From JBCBRD01 sp039819785 (lineage in GTDB: Bacteria > Pseudomonadota > Alphaproteobacteria > Rhizobiales > Hyphomicrobiaceae): a stretch of 64,000 bases of DNA. The notes under the pieces are model-generated. The model made no database searches. It was not told the DNA's origin and saw nothing but the letters and a program-made list of their open reading frames with translations. The stretch is taken from positions 1 to 64,000 of the forward strand of contig JBCBRH010000012.1 in NCBI GenBank assembly GCA_039819785.1. The letters run 5' to 3'. The position numbers and the translations under genes were made by a program. Positions 1 to 8,832 of this stretch are shown one piece after another; positions within the stretch are counted from its first letter, which is position 1; each line of letters starts with the position of its first letter.

Positions 1-271
1 CAACGACCTCACAACGCCGCACCACAAGGTGCCGCTCTGCTGCGCTCAACAACGTTTCAAGTCCAGTCGCTTCAGCCCAGTCCCCGGCATAAGCAGGTGT
101 CGGCTCAGCCTCGGCCCCGTAGAGTTCGCGCCAAACACCCCGTACCAGCCCCAGACAATCCACGCCCACGCCTTTAATGCTGGCTTGATGGTGATACGGC
201 GTGCCAACCCAGCCACGCGCCAGCCGCACGACGTCGTCGGCCGAATGCTCTCGCACCACGCCTTGGGTCAT
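1..271 (-). CDS. GTA gp14-like NlpC/P60 peptidase, 3' end cut by window edge
   Basis: This is the first 90 codons of a cell-wall peptidase of the NlpC/P60 fold, the product that follows gp13 in gene transfer agent clusters and is thought to help the tail tip pass peptidoglycan. Translating from the ATG at 271 gives MTQGVVREHSADDVVRLARG, then the motif GWVGTPYHHQASIKGVGVDC, which carries the catalytic Cys in the usual GxDCxGLV context. The reading frame stays open to base 1, so the His and third catalytic residue lie outside the window. It follows gp13 with a gap of about 100 bases. The family assignment is from the Cys motif plus synteny. Confidence 0.82.
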   Translation of the reverse strand, partial: MTQGVVREHSADDVVRLARGWVGTPYHHQASIKGVGVDCLGLVRGVWRELYGAEAEPTPAYAGDWAEATGLETLLSAAERHLVVRRCEVV

Positions 272-374
272 CACCCACCTCTCAAAACGAACATGACCCC
301 AACCGATTTCAAAACCACAAAAAGGTTCAATCGTTTCAGTCAGGGGAAAGCCAGTCACTGCAGTCAACGCCGTT

Positions 375-1238
375 CTACGACCCAGAACCCGCAACCTTGG
401 CGATAAAATCGTTACCGGGCATGAACGGAAAGCCTTGAAAATTCACCGCATTCGAGAACCGATCGCGGCACGTCGCATGAAGCTTGTCGCAACCCGCCGT
501 AATATCCAAAGTCACATCAACCTGGAGAGGACCCCGCACAGGTGCCCACAAATCAATCAAGCTGTGCTGATCTCGCGACCCATGCGCCTTGACCTCCATG
601 GACTGGCCAAGAGGCGCCCCGCTCGTGAACGTCACAAGCCCCTGTCGAAACCAACCTTCAGCAAACGCGCCAAGCCCGGACACTAGAATAGTCCGTTCCG
701 AAATCACTTCGACCACAGCTCCCGTGCCTTTGTAGGCCGGGTTGGTCAGATCAACCTGACAACGACCATCGCCGAGGTCAGCATCACACATTGCCTGATA
801 GAGCCGACCACTCGGTTGCTGAAGATAATGAGCCAGTCCGCGCACTTCCGCGGTGAAAGCACCGCCGCCTCGCTTCACCTCGCCAAGGCTTCCAATCCGC
901 ATCAGCACCCGGTCATCAACGTCCTGCCAATCGACCAGGAAGATTTCAACCCGCGCATCATCAAACACTCCGCCGGCCAAGTCCGCATCTGAAAGCTTGT
1001 CGGATGTCAGTGCGCCATCCACTTCCAGGTTGTCGACGTTCAATCCAACCGACGCCATCATCTCAGTGCCGGTGAAACCAGACGACGCCTCAAACGTCGT
1101 CCCATCAAACATCAACGCCCGGTCATGGTCGGTGAACCCAAGGACGGCGCCGTCTTTGCGGATGACCCGCCAACACCAGCACACCGTCGTCACGCGTCCG
1201 CGAAGTTTCGCTGCCAGGCTCGGTGGAAAGACTCTCAC
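375..1238 (-). CDS. GTA gp13-like DUF2163 tail protein
   Basis: A 287-residue protein of the DUF2163/phage BR0599 family, equivalent to ORFg13 of the Rhodobacter GTA, a component of the distal tail/baseplate hub. Family signatures visible are the N-terminal CWCWRVIRKDGAVLGFTDHD and the C-terminal Cys-rich segment GCDKLHATCRDRF followed by NFQGFPFMPGNDFI. Length fits the family. The start is a GTG that overlaps the gp12 stop codon by three bases, so the two genes are translationally coupled. Gene order gp12-gp13-gp14 matches GTA clusters. Confidence 0.92.
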   Translation of the reverse strand: MRVFPPSLAAKLRGRVTTVCWCWRVIRKDGAVLGFTDHDRALMFDGTTFEASSGFTGTEMMASVGLNVDNLEVDGALTSDKLSDADLAGGVFDDARVEIFLVDWQDVDDRVLMRIGSLGEVKRGGGAFTAEVRGLAHYLQQPSGRLYQAMCDADLGDGRCQVDLTNPAYKGTGAVVEVISERTILVSGLGAFAEGWFRQGLVTFTSGAPLGQSMEVKAHGSRDQHSLIDLWAPVRGPLQVDVTLDITAGCDKLHATCRDRFSNAVNFQGFPFMPGNDFIAKVAGSGS

Positions 1239-1879
1239 AGGCGCACCTCCACGATCGGGATGTTTGGAATAGCCCCATGCTTGAAACCTTGCAGGTTGAT
1301 TTCAAGTTTGTCGGTATCAAACCGCACCGGCACATCGAACTCAAAGCCTGCTGAAACAACGGCACCCAGCGGCGGAATATGACCGGCAGCAAACGTCACC
1401 ATACCGTTTGCCGGATCAACGACGAACGCAGCCCCGTCCACCTGCGCCACGCCATCCACCGTCACCGTAACCGTTCCGGCAACCGGCTTCTTGATGTCCC
1501 GAGACCATGGCGCAAAAGTCTGCCCATAGGTCTTCACCAACTGAAACGTCGCCGTCGTTCCATCACCTATGCCCAGTGTCTGGTCACTCGCGGCAGGTTG
1601 CGTGCCAGGTGCTGCCGAGGACCAATCGGTTGGATCACGCCATCGAAAGCCGTACAGCCGTCCCCGCCGCTCTTCGAAAAACGAAACCACCCGATAAAGA
1701 TCAGGCACCGACTTCACGCCGTACCCAGCATTGTAATTCCGCCGCGAGTCCGCCCACCGGCTATTGCGCTCCTCATGTCCAGAACCCGTTACGACGATTT
1801 CCGTCCGCCGCTCCGGTCCCCCTTGAGCCGTTCGCGAGATATCTGTCGGAAAGCGAACCTCATGAAATGTCATCGACAT
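1235..1879 (-). CDS. GTA gp12-like DUF2460 tail protein
   Basis: A 214-residue DUF2460 protein, the gp12 of GTA clusters and the distal tail protein equivalent. It shows the family N-terminus FHEVRFPTDIS and the core YRVVSFFEERRGRLYGFRWR, followed by a conserved beta-rich half. It lies directly downstream of the tape-measure gene (54-base gap) and overlaps gp13. An alternative start two codons downstream (MTFHE) is equally possible. The assignment is secure from motifs and order. Confidence 0.93.
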   Translation of the reverse strand: MSMTFHEVRFPTDISRTAQGGPERRTEIVVTGSGHEERNSRWADSRRNYNAGYGVKSVPDLYRVVSFFEERRGRLYGFRWRDPTDWSSAAPGTQPAASDQTLGIGDGTTATFQLVKTYGQTFAPWSRDIKKPVAGTVTVTVDGVAQVDGAAFVVDPANGMVTFAAGHIPPLGAVVSAGFEFDVPVRFDTDKLEINLQGFKHGAIPNIPIVEVRL

Positions 1880-1933
1880 TCTCCCGACCGTTGCAAAACA
1901 AGTCCCTGGACATCAGAGCAAACAACTTGCTGC

Positions 1934-2524
1934 TCAAGTATTCCGCTGCCCCGCCGACAATGCACGAGACACCATGGCCGCCATCTGGCTTTCGGACTTG
2001 CGAAAGCTTTCGACGTCCTGCGCCACGATGTTGACGACGATCGATCCAGCTCCGCCGCTGTCATTTGCAACAACACCAAGCCGGCCGTCCGCCCCGCGTG
2101 CCAATGGCATGATCGCCTCCGCCCCCCGCTCGCCCATCAGCCCTGTACCAGACGTCATGGGAAACAGTGTCGGCGACGCGATGACACCACCTTTCGCAAA
2201 CGGCGTCGGCGTCCCAGCCGCAAGCACGCCACCACTGGCAAAACCAAACCCGCTTGAAAAAAGCCCGGAAAAAGCGTTGCCCAACCCCTGCTCTAAAGGC
2301 TTGAACGCAGCCTTCAAAACCATATTTGACAGATCCAGCGCGAGACCTCGAAAAACGTCCCCAAGGCTTTTTCCCTTAATGGCAAGCCCCTGAAACGCTT
2401 TGATAAGCGAATTGGAAAACCTCGTCCCAAGTCCCGAAGCAACATTCAATTCCCGCCGAAGTGCACGCGTATCCGCATCAACTTGGACGGTCCAGGTTTC
2501 AATTGGCTCATCGTTTTCATTCAT
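1934..2524 (-). CDS. GTA gp11-like tail tape measure protein
   Basis: A 196-residue small tape-measure protein, which sets tail length and occupies the tail lumen. The N-terminal third is helical (DADTRALRRELNVASGLG), the middle is hydrophobic and alanine/glycine rich (FSGLFSSGFGFASGGVLAAG), and it carries the GTA tape-measure motif around GLMGERGAEAIMPLARG. Members of the GTA family are about this size, consistent with the very short GTA tail. It lies between the tail chaperone and gp12. Confidence 0.88.
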   Translation of the reverse strand: MNENDEPIETWTVQVDADTRALRRELNVASGLGTRFSNSLIKAFQGLAIKGKSLGDVFRGLALDLSNMVLKAAFKPLEQGLGNAFSGLFSSGFGFASGGVLAAGTPTPFAKGGVIASPTLFPMTSGTGLMGERGAEAIMPLARGADGRLGVVANDSGGAGSIVVNIVAQDVESFRKSESQMAAMVSRALSAGQRNT

Positions 2525-2558
2525 ACCCGCACCTCAACTCACTGTTCGGCAGAATTCA

Positions 2559-2723
2559 TCAATCTGGAAATTGCGCCATCAAGGCCTTCAGGCTCGACAC
2601 ATCCAACGGGGCCGAGACACTGTTGGTCCCGAACCGACCGCGCACGGCCGCTTCCAATTCAGGGATCGTCAGCGCCCAGAATGTCGTCGGGCTCAGGCCC
2701 AGAACACCCAGCCCGAGACCCAT
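2559..2723 (-). CDS. GTA gp10.1-like phage tail assembly chaperone (DUF2376/TAC)
   Basis: A 54-residue protein. The translation begins MGLGLGVLGLSPTTFWALTI and continues PELEAAVRGRFG, the signature of the tail assembly chaperone that accompanies gp10 in GTA clusters and assists polymerisation of tail protein on the tape measure. The ATG overlaps the gp10 stop in the arrangement TGATG, showing translational coupling. Its position between gp10 and the tape measure is exactly as expected. Confidence 0.88.
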   Translation of the reverse strand: MGLGLGVLGLSPTTFWALTIPELEAAVRGRFGTNSVSAPLDVSSLKALMAQFPD

Positions 2724-3118
2724 CACGTCGTCCCAGGGAAAGGGCGCGCTGACCCATCCTCCGTAGAGGCCACATCAGCCCCTTCAGGCGCGCGCCCGAC
2801 AGCGTCCTCCGCACCACCGAACGTGACACTCAGCAGCCGCCCCACAACGTCGACAAAACCTGCAGCACCGCCCTCCGCGCGCATCTGCGCAACCTCTTCG
2901 ACACTGACATCGTGGCCACCGCCCTTCAGCCCGGCAGCCAGGATCTTTTGCAAGTCTACCGCCGACAGGCGGCCACGCTCGAACCGGGTTGCGAGCGCCA
3001 GCATATCCTCATCACCAAATGCGGTTTCCAGCTCTGCCAATGCACCCAGCGTCAGACACAGCGTATAGCTCTGCCCATCAAATTCCGCTGCAATCTCACC
3101 GCGACGACAATTCACCAT
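2723..3118 (-). CDS. GTA gp10-like tail protein (GTA_gp10 family)
   Basis: About 131 residues from the ATG at 3118. The segment GEIAAEFDGQSYTLCLTLGA followed by LAELETAFG is characteristic of GTA gp10, a tail tube/chaperone related protein with a domain like those of phage tail assembly proteins. The frame is open further upstream to 3187, but that would overlap the major tail gene by 32 bases, while the start at 3118 (or the adjacent GTG at 3121) has a GGGGA 8-10 bases upstream. It is coupled to the downstream chaperone gene by a one-base stop/start overlap. Confidence 0.88.
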   Translation of the reverse strand: MVNCRRGEIAAEFDGQSYTLCLTLGALAELETAFGDEDMLALATRFERGRLSAVDLQKILAAGLKGGGHDVSVEEVAQMRAEGGAAGFVDVVGRLLSVTFGGAEDAVGRAPEGADVASTEDGSARPFPGTT

Positions 3119-3155
3119 CACTTGTCCATCCCCAAAAAACGAAACCCCACCGGCA

Positions 3156-3569
3156 TCAAATGGCTGCAAACGACAATGCCCCAGCACTTTCCAAGGCCAA
3201 TTCGAATGTTAATTCGCCGTCATGCCGTCCGGTAAATTCGAATGAGGCAATATGGAATGGCCCGCTCACGCGCCCGAAATCGGGAACAAGGACCTCCCAC
3301 TCCCGAATGCTTCCATCAAAGAATGTACTGCGGACGATTTCATCCGATGCCGCATCCTTGAAAACGCCAGCCCCTGTCATGCGTGCAGACTTGGCTCCAG
3401 CACCAGCGAGTAACTCTCGCCATTGACCAGCAGATTCAGCATGGGTCACATCAACACTTTCAGCATTGAAAGATAACGTCCGCGACCGCAGCCCCGCCAC
3501 CGTCTGAAATGTCCCTGCTCCGTCTTGGTCAACCTTCAAGAGCAGGTCTTTACCCTTCTGTGCACCCAT
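3156..3569 (-). CDS. GTA gp9-like phage major tail protein
   Basis: A 137-residue major tail tube protein (TP901-1/GTA gp9 type). The N-terminus MGAQKGKDLLLKVDQDGAGT and the segment NAESVDVTHAESAGQWRELL are typical, and the C-terminal FHIASFEFTGRHDGELTFEL matches the family's final strands. The start at 3569 is chosen over one five codons upstream because GGAGG lies eight bases before it. It forms the tube around the tape measure. Confidence 0.92.
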   Translation of the reverse strand: MGAQKGKDLLLKVDQDGAGTFQTVAGLRSRTLSFNAESVDVTHAESAGQWRELLAGAGAKSARMTGAGVFKDAASDEIVRSTFFDGSIREWEVLVPDFGRVSGPFHIASFEFTGRHDGELTFELALESAGALSFAAI

Positions 3570-3673
3570 GAGGGCCACCTCCATTCAACGCATTCACACC
3601 AAACAACCAAAGCCAAACACCGAACTTCCGAACCCAGTCCGGCGTGGGCACTCGCAATCCAACAAGCCGCCCA

Positions 3674-4087
3674 TCAAACCGACACCTCGGTTAAGACGCG
3701 AAATCGCATGATCCCCTGATAGGTCTCTCCATCCGCACCTCTGCGCACGTCCAGCCCCTGCATTCGCAACAACACCAGTCGATGATCGCTGAGCACCAGG
3801 TCGGTCTCCAGCAGGGCTGCACGCAAGGCTTCCGCAATCCGAAGAATCTCGCGCCGCCCACCTGAGCGTGACCAGACATTAAGGGTCAGGATATGTTCAG
3901 CCCCCTCGCCATCACCGGTGCTCCAGTCCACTGTCTGACCAGCCCCTAAAGTCACGTAGGGGTACGTTGCAGACCTCGGCACATCATCGAAAATCTTTGT
4001 CCCGCCAAGGACCGCCAAGACCCCTGCATCATCTGCCAGATGCTGATAGACAGCCTTCTGCAGCGCCCAAAACGCATGATCGGCCAT
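3674..4087 (-). CDS. GTA gp8-like tail terminator (DUF3168)
   Basis: A 137-residue DUF3168 protein. It shows the family N-terminus FWALQKAVYQHLADDAGVLA, then PYVTLGAGQTVDWST and the central LTLNVWSRSGGRREILRIAE. In phages of this type the DUF3168 protein caps the tail tube at the head-proximal end. It sits between the connector genes and the major tail gene, as in other GTA clusters. Confidence 0.9.
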   Translation of the reverse strand: MADHAFWALQKAVYQHLADDAGVLAVLGGTKIFDDVPRSATYPYVTLGAGQTVDWSTGDGEGAEHILTLNVWSRSGGRREILRIAEALRAALLETDLVLSDHRLVLLRMQGLDVRRGADGETYQGIMRFRVLTEVSV

Positions 4088-4146
4088 CCCCGCCTCCTAT
4101 ACTGTTGTGAAGAACGCTAATCCGCCGACCGCATCAGACATCCCAT

Positions 4147-4338
4147 CTAGTCGAACGATCCGCCTGATAAGTCATCGCTACCTGCAAGATCGTATTCAAC
4201 CGCCGACCCAGGGGAGCCACCATCGGACAAACGCCGCGCCACCCGACGCCGCCTCACGTCATCGATCAGCCTTTGACGTAACTGTTCAATGCGCGCCTGC
4301 GCCAACCGTCCACGCAGCCCCACGACGGATACATTCAC
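4147..4338 (-). CDS. possible small 63-residue GTA-operon protein
   Basis: A short frame beginning at a GTG three bases after the gp7 stop and running 63 codons to a TAG. The predicted peptide is highly basic in the centre (RQRLIDDVRRRRVARRLSDG) and acidic at the C-terminus. I do not recognise it. In favour is the tight spacing to gp7 and the fact that otherwise some 250 bases of a compact operon would be empty. Against is the GTG start with no clear ribosome site and the lack of a known family. Confidence 0.35.
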   Translation of the reverse strand: MNVSVVGLRGRLAQARIEQLRQRLIDDVRRRRVARRLSDGGSPGSAVEYDLAGSDDLSGGSFD

Positions 4339-4340
4339 CC

Positions 4341-4670
4341 TCAAAGATCGCGCTCCTCGCCAAAGCACCGGAGGAATTTCTGCCGATCGTCAGGGTCCAT
4401 CACAACCTTGAGGTCGAACACCCGCGCCGCAATCCTAAGCCTCATATCGGGCCCAACATCACTTCGCCATCGTAGATGAATCTCGTGCGTCAGAGCCCCC
4501 GAAATCGCATCTGCTTCAACGCGCTCATCACCCGCAAGCGCACGCACTGCGGCCCACACCGTTGCGACCTCGACCCAGGTTTCATCAACGCCTCCACCCC
4601 CATCATCGACAAGCGTCACCCGTTCAATCACGACGCGATCGCGAAGATCGCCAATTCGAATGTCCCTCAT
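4341..4670 (-). CDS. GTA gp7-like head-tail stopper / head-closure protein
   Basis: A 109-residue member of the phage head-tail adaptor (SPP1 gp16-like) family. The N-terminus IGDLRDRVVIERVTLVDDGG and the segment WVEVATVWAAVRAL are diagnostic, and RDLRIAARVFDLKVV-like strands close the fold (here MRLRIAARVFDLKVVMDPDD). It closes the portal channel after packaging. It overlaps the gp6 stop codon by four bases, indicating coupled translation. Confidence 0.9.
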   Translation of the reverse strand: MRDIRIGDLRDRVVIERVTLVDDGGGGVDETWVEVATVWAAVRALAGDERVEADAISGALTHEIHLRWRSDVGPDMRLRIAARVFDLKVVMDPDDRQKFLRCFGEERDL

Positions 4671-5242
4671 AGCCGCACCAACCGATACGGTTTAATCAAA
4701 TTGGAAACGGCCATTGGGATCGCCGTTCGCGGTGAACCAATCTCGACAGGGTCACGGTGCTCATACCAATGTGCAACCAGCATCATCAGACCCTGCCGGA
4801 TGGGTGCGGGAACGTCCGTGGCCGCAGCCCCGTAGCCGGCAACGATATCCACCTCAATTCCGTTCACACTCCGCCCCGGTTTAGGTGGAACACCATCCAC
4901 AAATGCGATCCGCGCCGGAGCACTGGCAACATCCACATCATAGATCGCAGCATCCAAAACCGTGGCCACACCATCAGCGTCACGCACACGGATCTCTTCA
5001 ACGGCTTGAACGGGTCGTATCGGAATTCTAATCGCCCCACTGCGTGGCCAGTTGTCCAACATCAGTTTGTAAGACTGAGTGATCAACCCAAGTCCCAGCG
5101 CACTCTCAATATGCAGTCGAGACGTCAGGATCAGACTGGCAATCAACAAGTCTTCCTCGGCCCCATCAACCTTCAGATACGACTTCACCTCGCTAAGACT
5201 TACGGGTTCAACCACCGGACCACTGCGCAACACGAGTGACAT
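4667..5242 (-). CDS. GTA gp6-like head-tail connector/adaptor
   Basis: A 191-residue connector of the phage gp6/phiE125 gp8 type, the adaptor ring below the portal. The N-terminal helix PVSLSEVKSYLKVDGAEEDL and the C-terminal PAPIRQGLMMLVAHWYEHRD are the two recognisable elements. Length is within the family's range. It overlaps gp7 by four bases and follows the capsid gene. Confidence 0.9.
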   Translation of the reverse strand: MSLVLRSGPVVEPVSLSEVKSYLKVDGAEEDLLIASLILTSRLHIESALGLGLITQSYKLMLDNWPRSGAIRIPIRPVQAVEEIRVRDADGVATVLDAAIYDVDVASAPARIAFVDGVPPKPGRSVNGIEVDIVAGYGAAATDVPAPIRQGLMMLVAHWYEHRDPVEIGSPRTAIPMAVSNLIKPYRLVRL

Positions 5243-5480
5243 CTTTTATTCCCAAATGCGTGCGTCTCAGCAGAACTCCCAGCCGGACGCCCAACAAACA
5301 AAAAAGGGCCGATCAGTTTTCACCAATCGACCCAGAACCTGGGCTGAGCGCACCATCGGATCATCACCGAAACAGCGCCAAACCCAGGCACCGAAACCGC
5401 GCGCACACCCGGAGGAGGAGCAATGCAACCGGCCTCAATTTTTCAGCAGACACCAGGGCTCACATGCCCTGTCAGTGGAC

Positions 5481-6728
5481 CTACGCTGCGAACTTCAACA
5501 GTTTGATTGCGTCGAAGTCCTGAATCCCGCCACCGACGCGTTTGGTCGTGTAAAACAGCACGTAAGGCTTGGCTGAGTACGGATCGCGCAACACGCGAAT
5601 ACCAACCCGGTCCACAATCAGATAACCGCGGCGGAAATCACCGAAAGCAACCGACAAACTGTCCGCTGCGATGTCCGGCATATCTTCAGCTTCGGAGACC
5701 GGGAAACCCAGCAGCGTTGGCGCATCACCAGGTGAACCAGCTGGCTGCCACAGATAGTTGCCTTCGCCATCCTTCATCTTGCGAATCTCGCCCTGCGTGG
5801 CCCGGTTCATGACGAAGTGGCCGTTGGCCCGGTAACCTGACTTCACCGAATAGATGAGATCAATCAGCAGATCGCCCGCGTCACTGGATGGAAACGCCCC
5901 TGCAGCGCCCGTCGACAACGTGCCGACATTGCCCCACGTCCAAGACCCCTGATCAACAGTGGTGTAAGACAAAAAGCCCTTCGGCTGGTTCACGCCGTCA
6001 CCTGTGACAAACGCTTTGCCTTCCTGCTCCGCAAAGGCGCTACGCACCTCTTCGGCGAGCCAGGCATCCATGTCGACAGCCGCATCATCAAGCAGTGTCG
6101 AGGTTGCCGCCGGCATCGCGTAGAGTTCCATCGTCGGGAATGACAATTCCGCCAGCGTCGGTGTCGCGGTTTGGGGTCGAACAGCTGCCTCGCCGACCCA
6201 GCCGGTATCGGCACCAGATGTCGCAAACGGACGCTTATAAACCGAAGCCGAGACCTGCCTCACGCCGGAAATCGCACGGATTGGCGAGAGTGACTTCAAA
6301 GCTGAGTTGACTTCAGTTTCAGTCTCCGACGGCACGAGATAGCCACCATCTGGATCTGACCCGACAGACAGCGCCTTGGCTTCAAGCCCGCGCAGCGACC
6401 CAACCTCACCACCTCGAACATAAGCCTCGAATGCAGCCTTGTGCTGCAAGGCCACTCCACCACGCGAGACACCGGCTTCACCGCTCTTTGCGGGCCTTTG
6501 CGCCTTCACACAAAGCTCATCGACAGCGCGCTGGTTCAGATCAAGTGCAGCTTCAATCCGCTCCAGTTTTTCGTTCGTCAAGACGTCAGACGACATCCGT
6601 GTTTCCAGATCACCAAGACGTTGATCATTCGTCGTCTTGAAAGCTTCAAAAGCCTCCATCAGGTCAGCGTAGGCCGCACGGCCATCCCGCGTTTCAGCCT
6701 TCGTCTCAACATCACCAATTTCAAACAT
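5481..6728 (-). CDS. GTA gp5-like HK97-fold major capsid protein
   Basis: About 415 residues, a phage major capsid protein of the HK97 family. Residues 1 to about 100 form a charged helical scaffold-like delta domain (DLMEAFEAFKTTNDQRLGDL), and the capsid core follows with ALSVGSDPDGGYLVPSETE, AFVTGDGVNQPKGFLSY and FGDFRRGYLIVDRVGIRVL. The delta domain is normally removed by the adjacent prohead protease. The start at 6728 is preferred over an upstream one at 6791 because GGAAGGG lies seven bases before it. Confidence 0.95.
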   Translation of the reverse strand: MFEIGDVETKAETRDGRAAYADLMEAFEAFKTTNDQRLGDLETRMSSDVLTNEKLERIEAALDLNQRAVDELCVKAQRPAKSGEAGVSRGGVALQHKAAFEAYVRGGEVGSLRGLEAKALSVGSDPDGGYLVPSETETEVNSALKSLSPIRAISGVRQVSASVYKRPFATSGADTGWVGEAAVRPQTATPTLAELSFPTMELYAMPAATSTLLDDAAVDMDAWLAEEVRSAFAEQEGKAFVTGDGVNQPKGFLSYTTVDQGSWTWGNVGTLSTGAAGAFPSSDAGDLLIDLIYSVKSGYRANGHFVMNRATQGEIRKMKDGEGNYLWQPAGSPGDAPTLLGFPVSEAEDMPDIAADSLSVAFGDFRRGYLIVDRVGIRVLRDPYSAKPYVLFYTTKRVGGGIQDFDAIKLLKFAA

Positions 6729-6890
6729 GTAAGCACCCTTCCAAAAGCACCGCCTCAAAAAGCCGATAACCAGCCGATCGAGCTGCGGCACGACAGATCA
6801 AAACCAAAAAAAGGACAACCTGCGTGTTCCCACAAAACAGATCGCCCAAGGCCAACCAGAACCACCGCCGACAAAGTCAATTGACTTGCA

Positions 6891-7502
6891 TCAACACCGT
6901 GCAACGCCCGTGACGCGCTGCACGGAGTTTGATCCCACACCGCGCGAGGCAGGCCCGCCCGGTGATTGCAAAAACGCACCACGATTTTCACGCAAGTGCC
7001 CATGCCTCTTCACGTGTCCAACGCGAGCTGCCTCAAGCATCGGAAACGTCACAACTGAGATCTCCCAAAGATCAACAACCTCGAGCCGGCGCACACCCCG
7101 TCCCCTATCACGTCGCGCCTTCACAGCCTTGAAGCCGATCGAAAGCCCATCCAGTACGCCGGCCCTCATCAGGGCCCAGACTTCGTGCCCTCGCATGACC
7201 TGCGTCAGGAGCTGGCCGCGCACATAAAGCCCGCGACCATCCTCTTTGATCTCATTCCAAAACCCGATTGGCTGATTTGGATCGTGCTGAAACAGCATCT
7301 TCACGCCGCATGGCCCCCGCGCGGCCAAAGAGCGCCGGAACGCACCACGCTCGACCACGTCCGCCCCCTGATCACATCGCCCAAATACGCTGGCATAACC
7401 CTCGAAAACACCCTCTGCCGAAACAAGCACTCTGTCCGCCAAAGCCCGTTCACCCAACGCACGTTCATCAGGCCGTGGAAACACCAGTCCATCAGACATC
7501 AT
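6891..7502 (-). CDS. GTA gp4-like HK97-family prohead protease
   Basis: About 203 residues from MMSDG. It shows EGYASVFGRCDQGADVVERG, the catalytic-region histidine in FQHDPNQPIGFW, and the serine in VLDGLSIGFKAVKAR, all expected for prohead protease of the HK97 family, which cleaves the capsid delta domain and itself. The last 40 residues are low in recognisable structure. The frame is open to 7547, but a start at 7502 limits overlap with the portal gene to about 11 bases. It lies between portal and capsid. Confidence 0.92.
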   Translation of the reverse strand: MMSDGLVFPRPDERALGERALADRVLVSAEGVFEGYASVFGRCDQGADVVERGAFRRSLAARGPCGVKMLFQHDPNQPIGFWNEIKEDGRGLYVRGQLLTQVMRGHEVWALMRAGVLDGLSIGFKAVKARRDRGRGVRRLEVVDLWEISVVTFPMLEAARVGHVKRHGHLRENRGAFLQSPGGPASRGVGSNSVQRVTGVARC

Positions 7503-8742
7503 CACCCCCTTCGACAGGCCCATATCCCACGGCAGCACGCTTCTCATTCACCGTTAGGAAATCAGCCGTCTGCACGCGCTCCCAAAGCGCCTCACGCTCA
7601 ACGCTCAGCGCGTCGATCTGGTCGATGTCCGGCTGGAGACGCATCACTTTGCCAAACGCCGGCGTCAGCCAAGCCGACATGGCGTGTGCCGTTCGGTTCA
7701 CAAGCGGCAAAACGGTCTGCCGCCAGAACGAGCGGTTGGCTTCCTGATAGTTTGCGTACGTGTTGTCACCAGGAATGCCGAGCAGCATCGGTGGGACACC
7801 CAGCGCCAACGCAATCTCACGGGCGGCTGCGTGTTTTGCCGCAATGAAATCCATCTCCTTGGGGCTCATGCTCAACGGCTTCCAATCGAGCCCACCCTCC
7901 AACAGAAGTGGCCGCCCAGCATTCCGGGTGCCCTGAAATCCATCCGACAGTTCATCCTTCAAACGCTGATACTGGTCTTCCGTCAACTGCCCTTCGCGCG
8001 CTGCGTAAACCAACGCTCCGGACGGGCGGGCGGCGTTGTCGAGCAGCGCCTTATTCCATTTGCCAGCCTCGTTGTGGATGTCGATCGCGGTCCCAGCCGC
8101 CTCGATGGGGCTCATCCCATAGTGGTCATCCAGCGGGTGAAAATGCTTCACATGCAGCACCTGCCGAATGCCCACGTCCGTCAATCCGCTGAAACGGAAA
8201 TGCTCCCCACTGACCTGATACTCATAGCCTTCCGGCCAGCCGTCAGCTCCAGGCACGACCTTCATGCGGTCAGGGCGCAGCGTGTGCAGTTCCCTGATCG
8301 TCCCACCCGCAGCAACCGCTTCGGCATACGCGTTGCCCGACACCATCAGGAAACCGTACCAGGCCTCTAAGAAGTCAGCCGTCGTCTGCTCCCGGTTGGG
8401 TTGAGCGAGAAGGTCCAGAACGGGATGGTCAAACACTTCCTCATCGCCGTCGTACATCAGCAACGGTAACGACGCCGCGGCTTCTGCGATCATTTTAACC
8501 GAGCGATAGACAATCGCGTTGGACATGAACCCTTCACGGGCAAACGTTGCATAATCACGCGGCGTCCACACAGGTCGCCCTAATCCGTTCAGCGCAACCA
8601 GACCGCCAACCGCGCTGGCCTTGTGATCTCGAACCTGCACACCACCTTCGAACGCCACCGGCCTTCGAATGGCAGTCGTCCAGGCAGGCGTCGTCTGCTG
8701 GCCCGGAAACAACCGGGCCAGTTCGTCGAGCAAGCGCGCCAT
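7492..8742 (-). CDS. GTA gp3-like phage portal protein
   Basis: A 416-residue portal of the HK97 class, the dodecameric DNA entry channel at the capsid vertex. Diagnostic stretches are EGFMSNAIVYRSVKMIAEAA, PLLMYDGDEEVFDHPVLDLL, VLHVKHFHPLDDHYGMSPIE and ALALGVPPMLLGIPGDNTYA. An AAGGAGG ribosome site sits a few bases before the ATG. Unlike in most GTA clusters, it is separated from the terminase gene by about 415 bases that hold a tandem repeat. Confidence 0.95.
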   Translation of the reverse strand: MARLLDELARLFPGQQTTPAWTTAIRRPVAFEGGVQVRDHKASAVGGLVALNGLGRPVWTPRDYATFAREGFMSNAIVYRSVKMIAEAAASLPLLMYDGDEEVFDHPVLDLLAQPNREQTTADFLEAWYGFLMVSGNAYAEAVAAGGTIRELHTLRPDRMKVVPGADGWPEGYEYQVSGEHFRFSGLTDVGIRQVLHVKHFHPLDDHYGMSPIEAAGTAIDIHNEAGKWNKALLDNAARPSGALVYAAREGQLTEDQYQRLKDELSDGFQGTRNAGRPLLLEGGLDWKPLSMSPKEMDFIAAKHAAAREIALALGVPPMLLGIPGDNTYANYQEANRSFWRQTVLPLVNRTAHAMSAWLTPAFGKVMRLQPDIDQIDALSVEREALWERVQTADFLTVNEKRAAVGYGPVEGGDDV

Positions 8743-8832
8743 GCGCCCCTCCTTTTCAAATCAAGAAAACGTCGTCTTCAGATCACCGGCCAAACGTCAG
8801 GCAACACGACAGTCGGCGAGACACAGTCCCGT
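8743..8832. other. spacer between portal gene and the tandem repeat
   Basis: About 90 bases between the portal start and the first repeat hairpin. Apart from the portal ribosome site at its left edge I see no coding potential or regulatory motif. Together with the repeat it forms an unusually long gap in an otherwise tightly packed operon. Confidence 0.5.
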
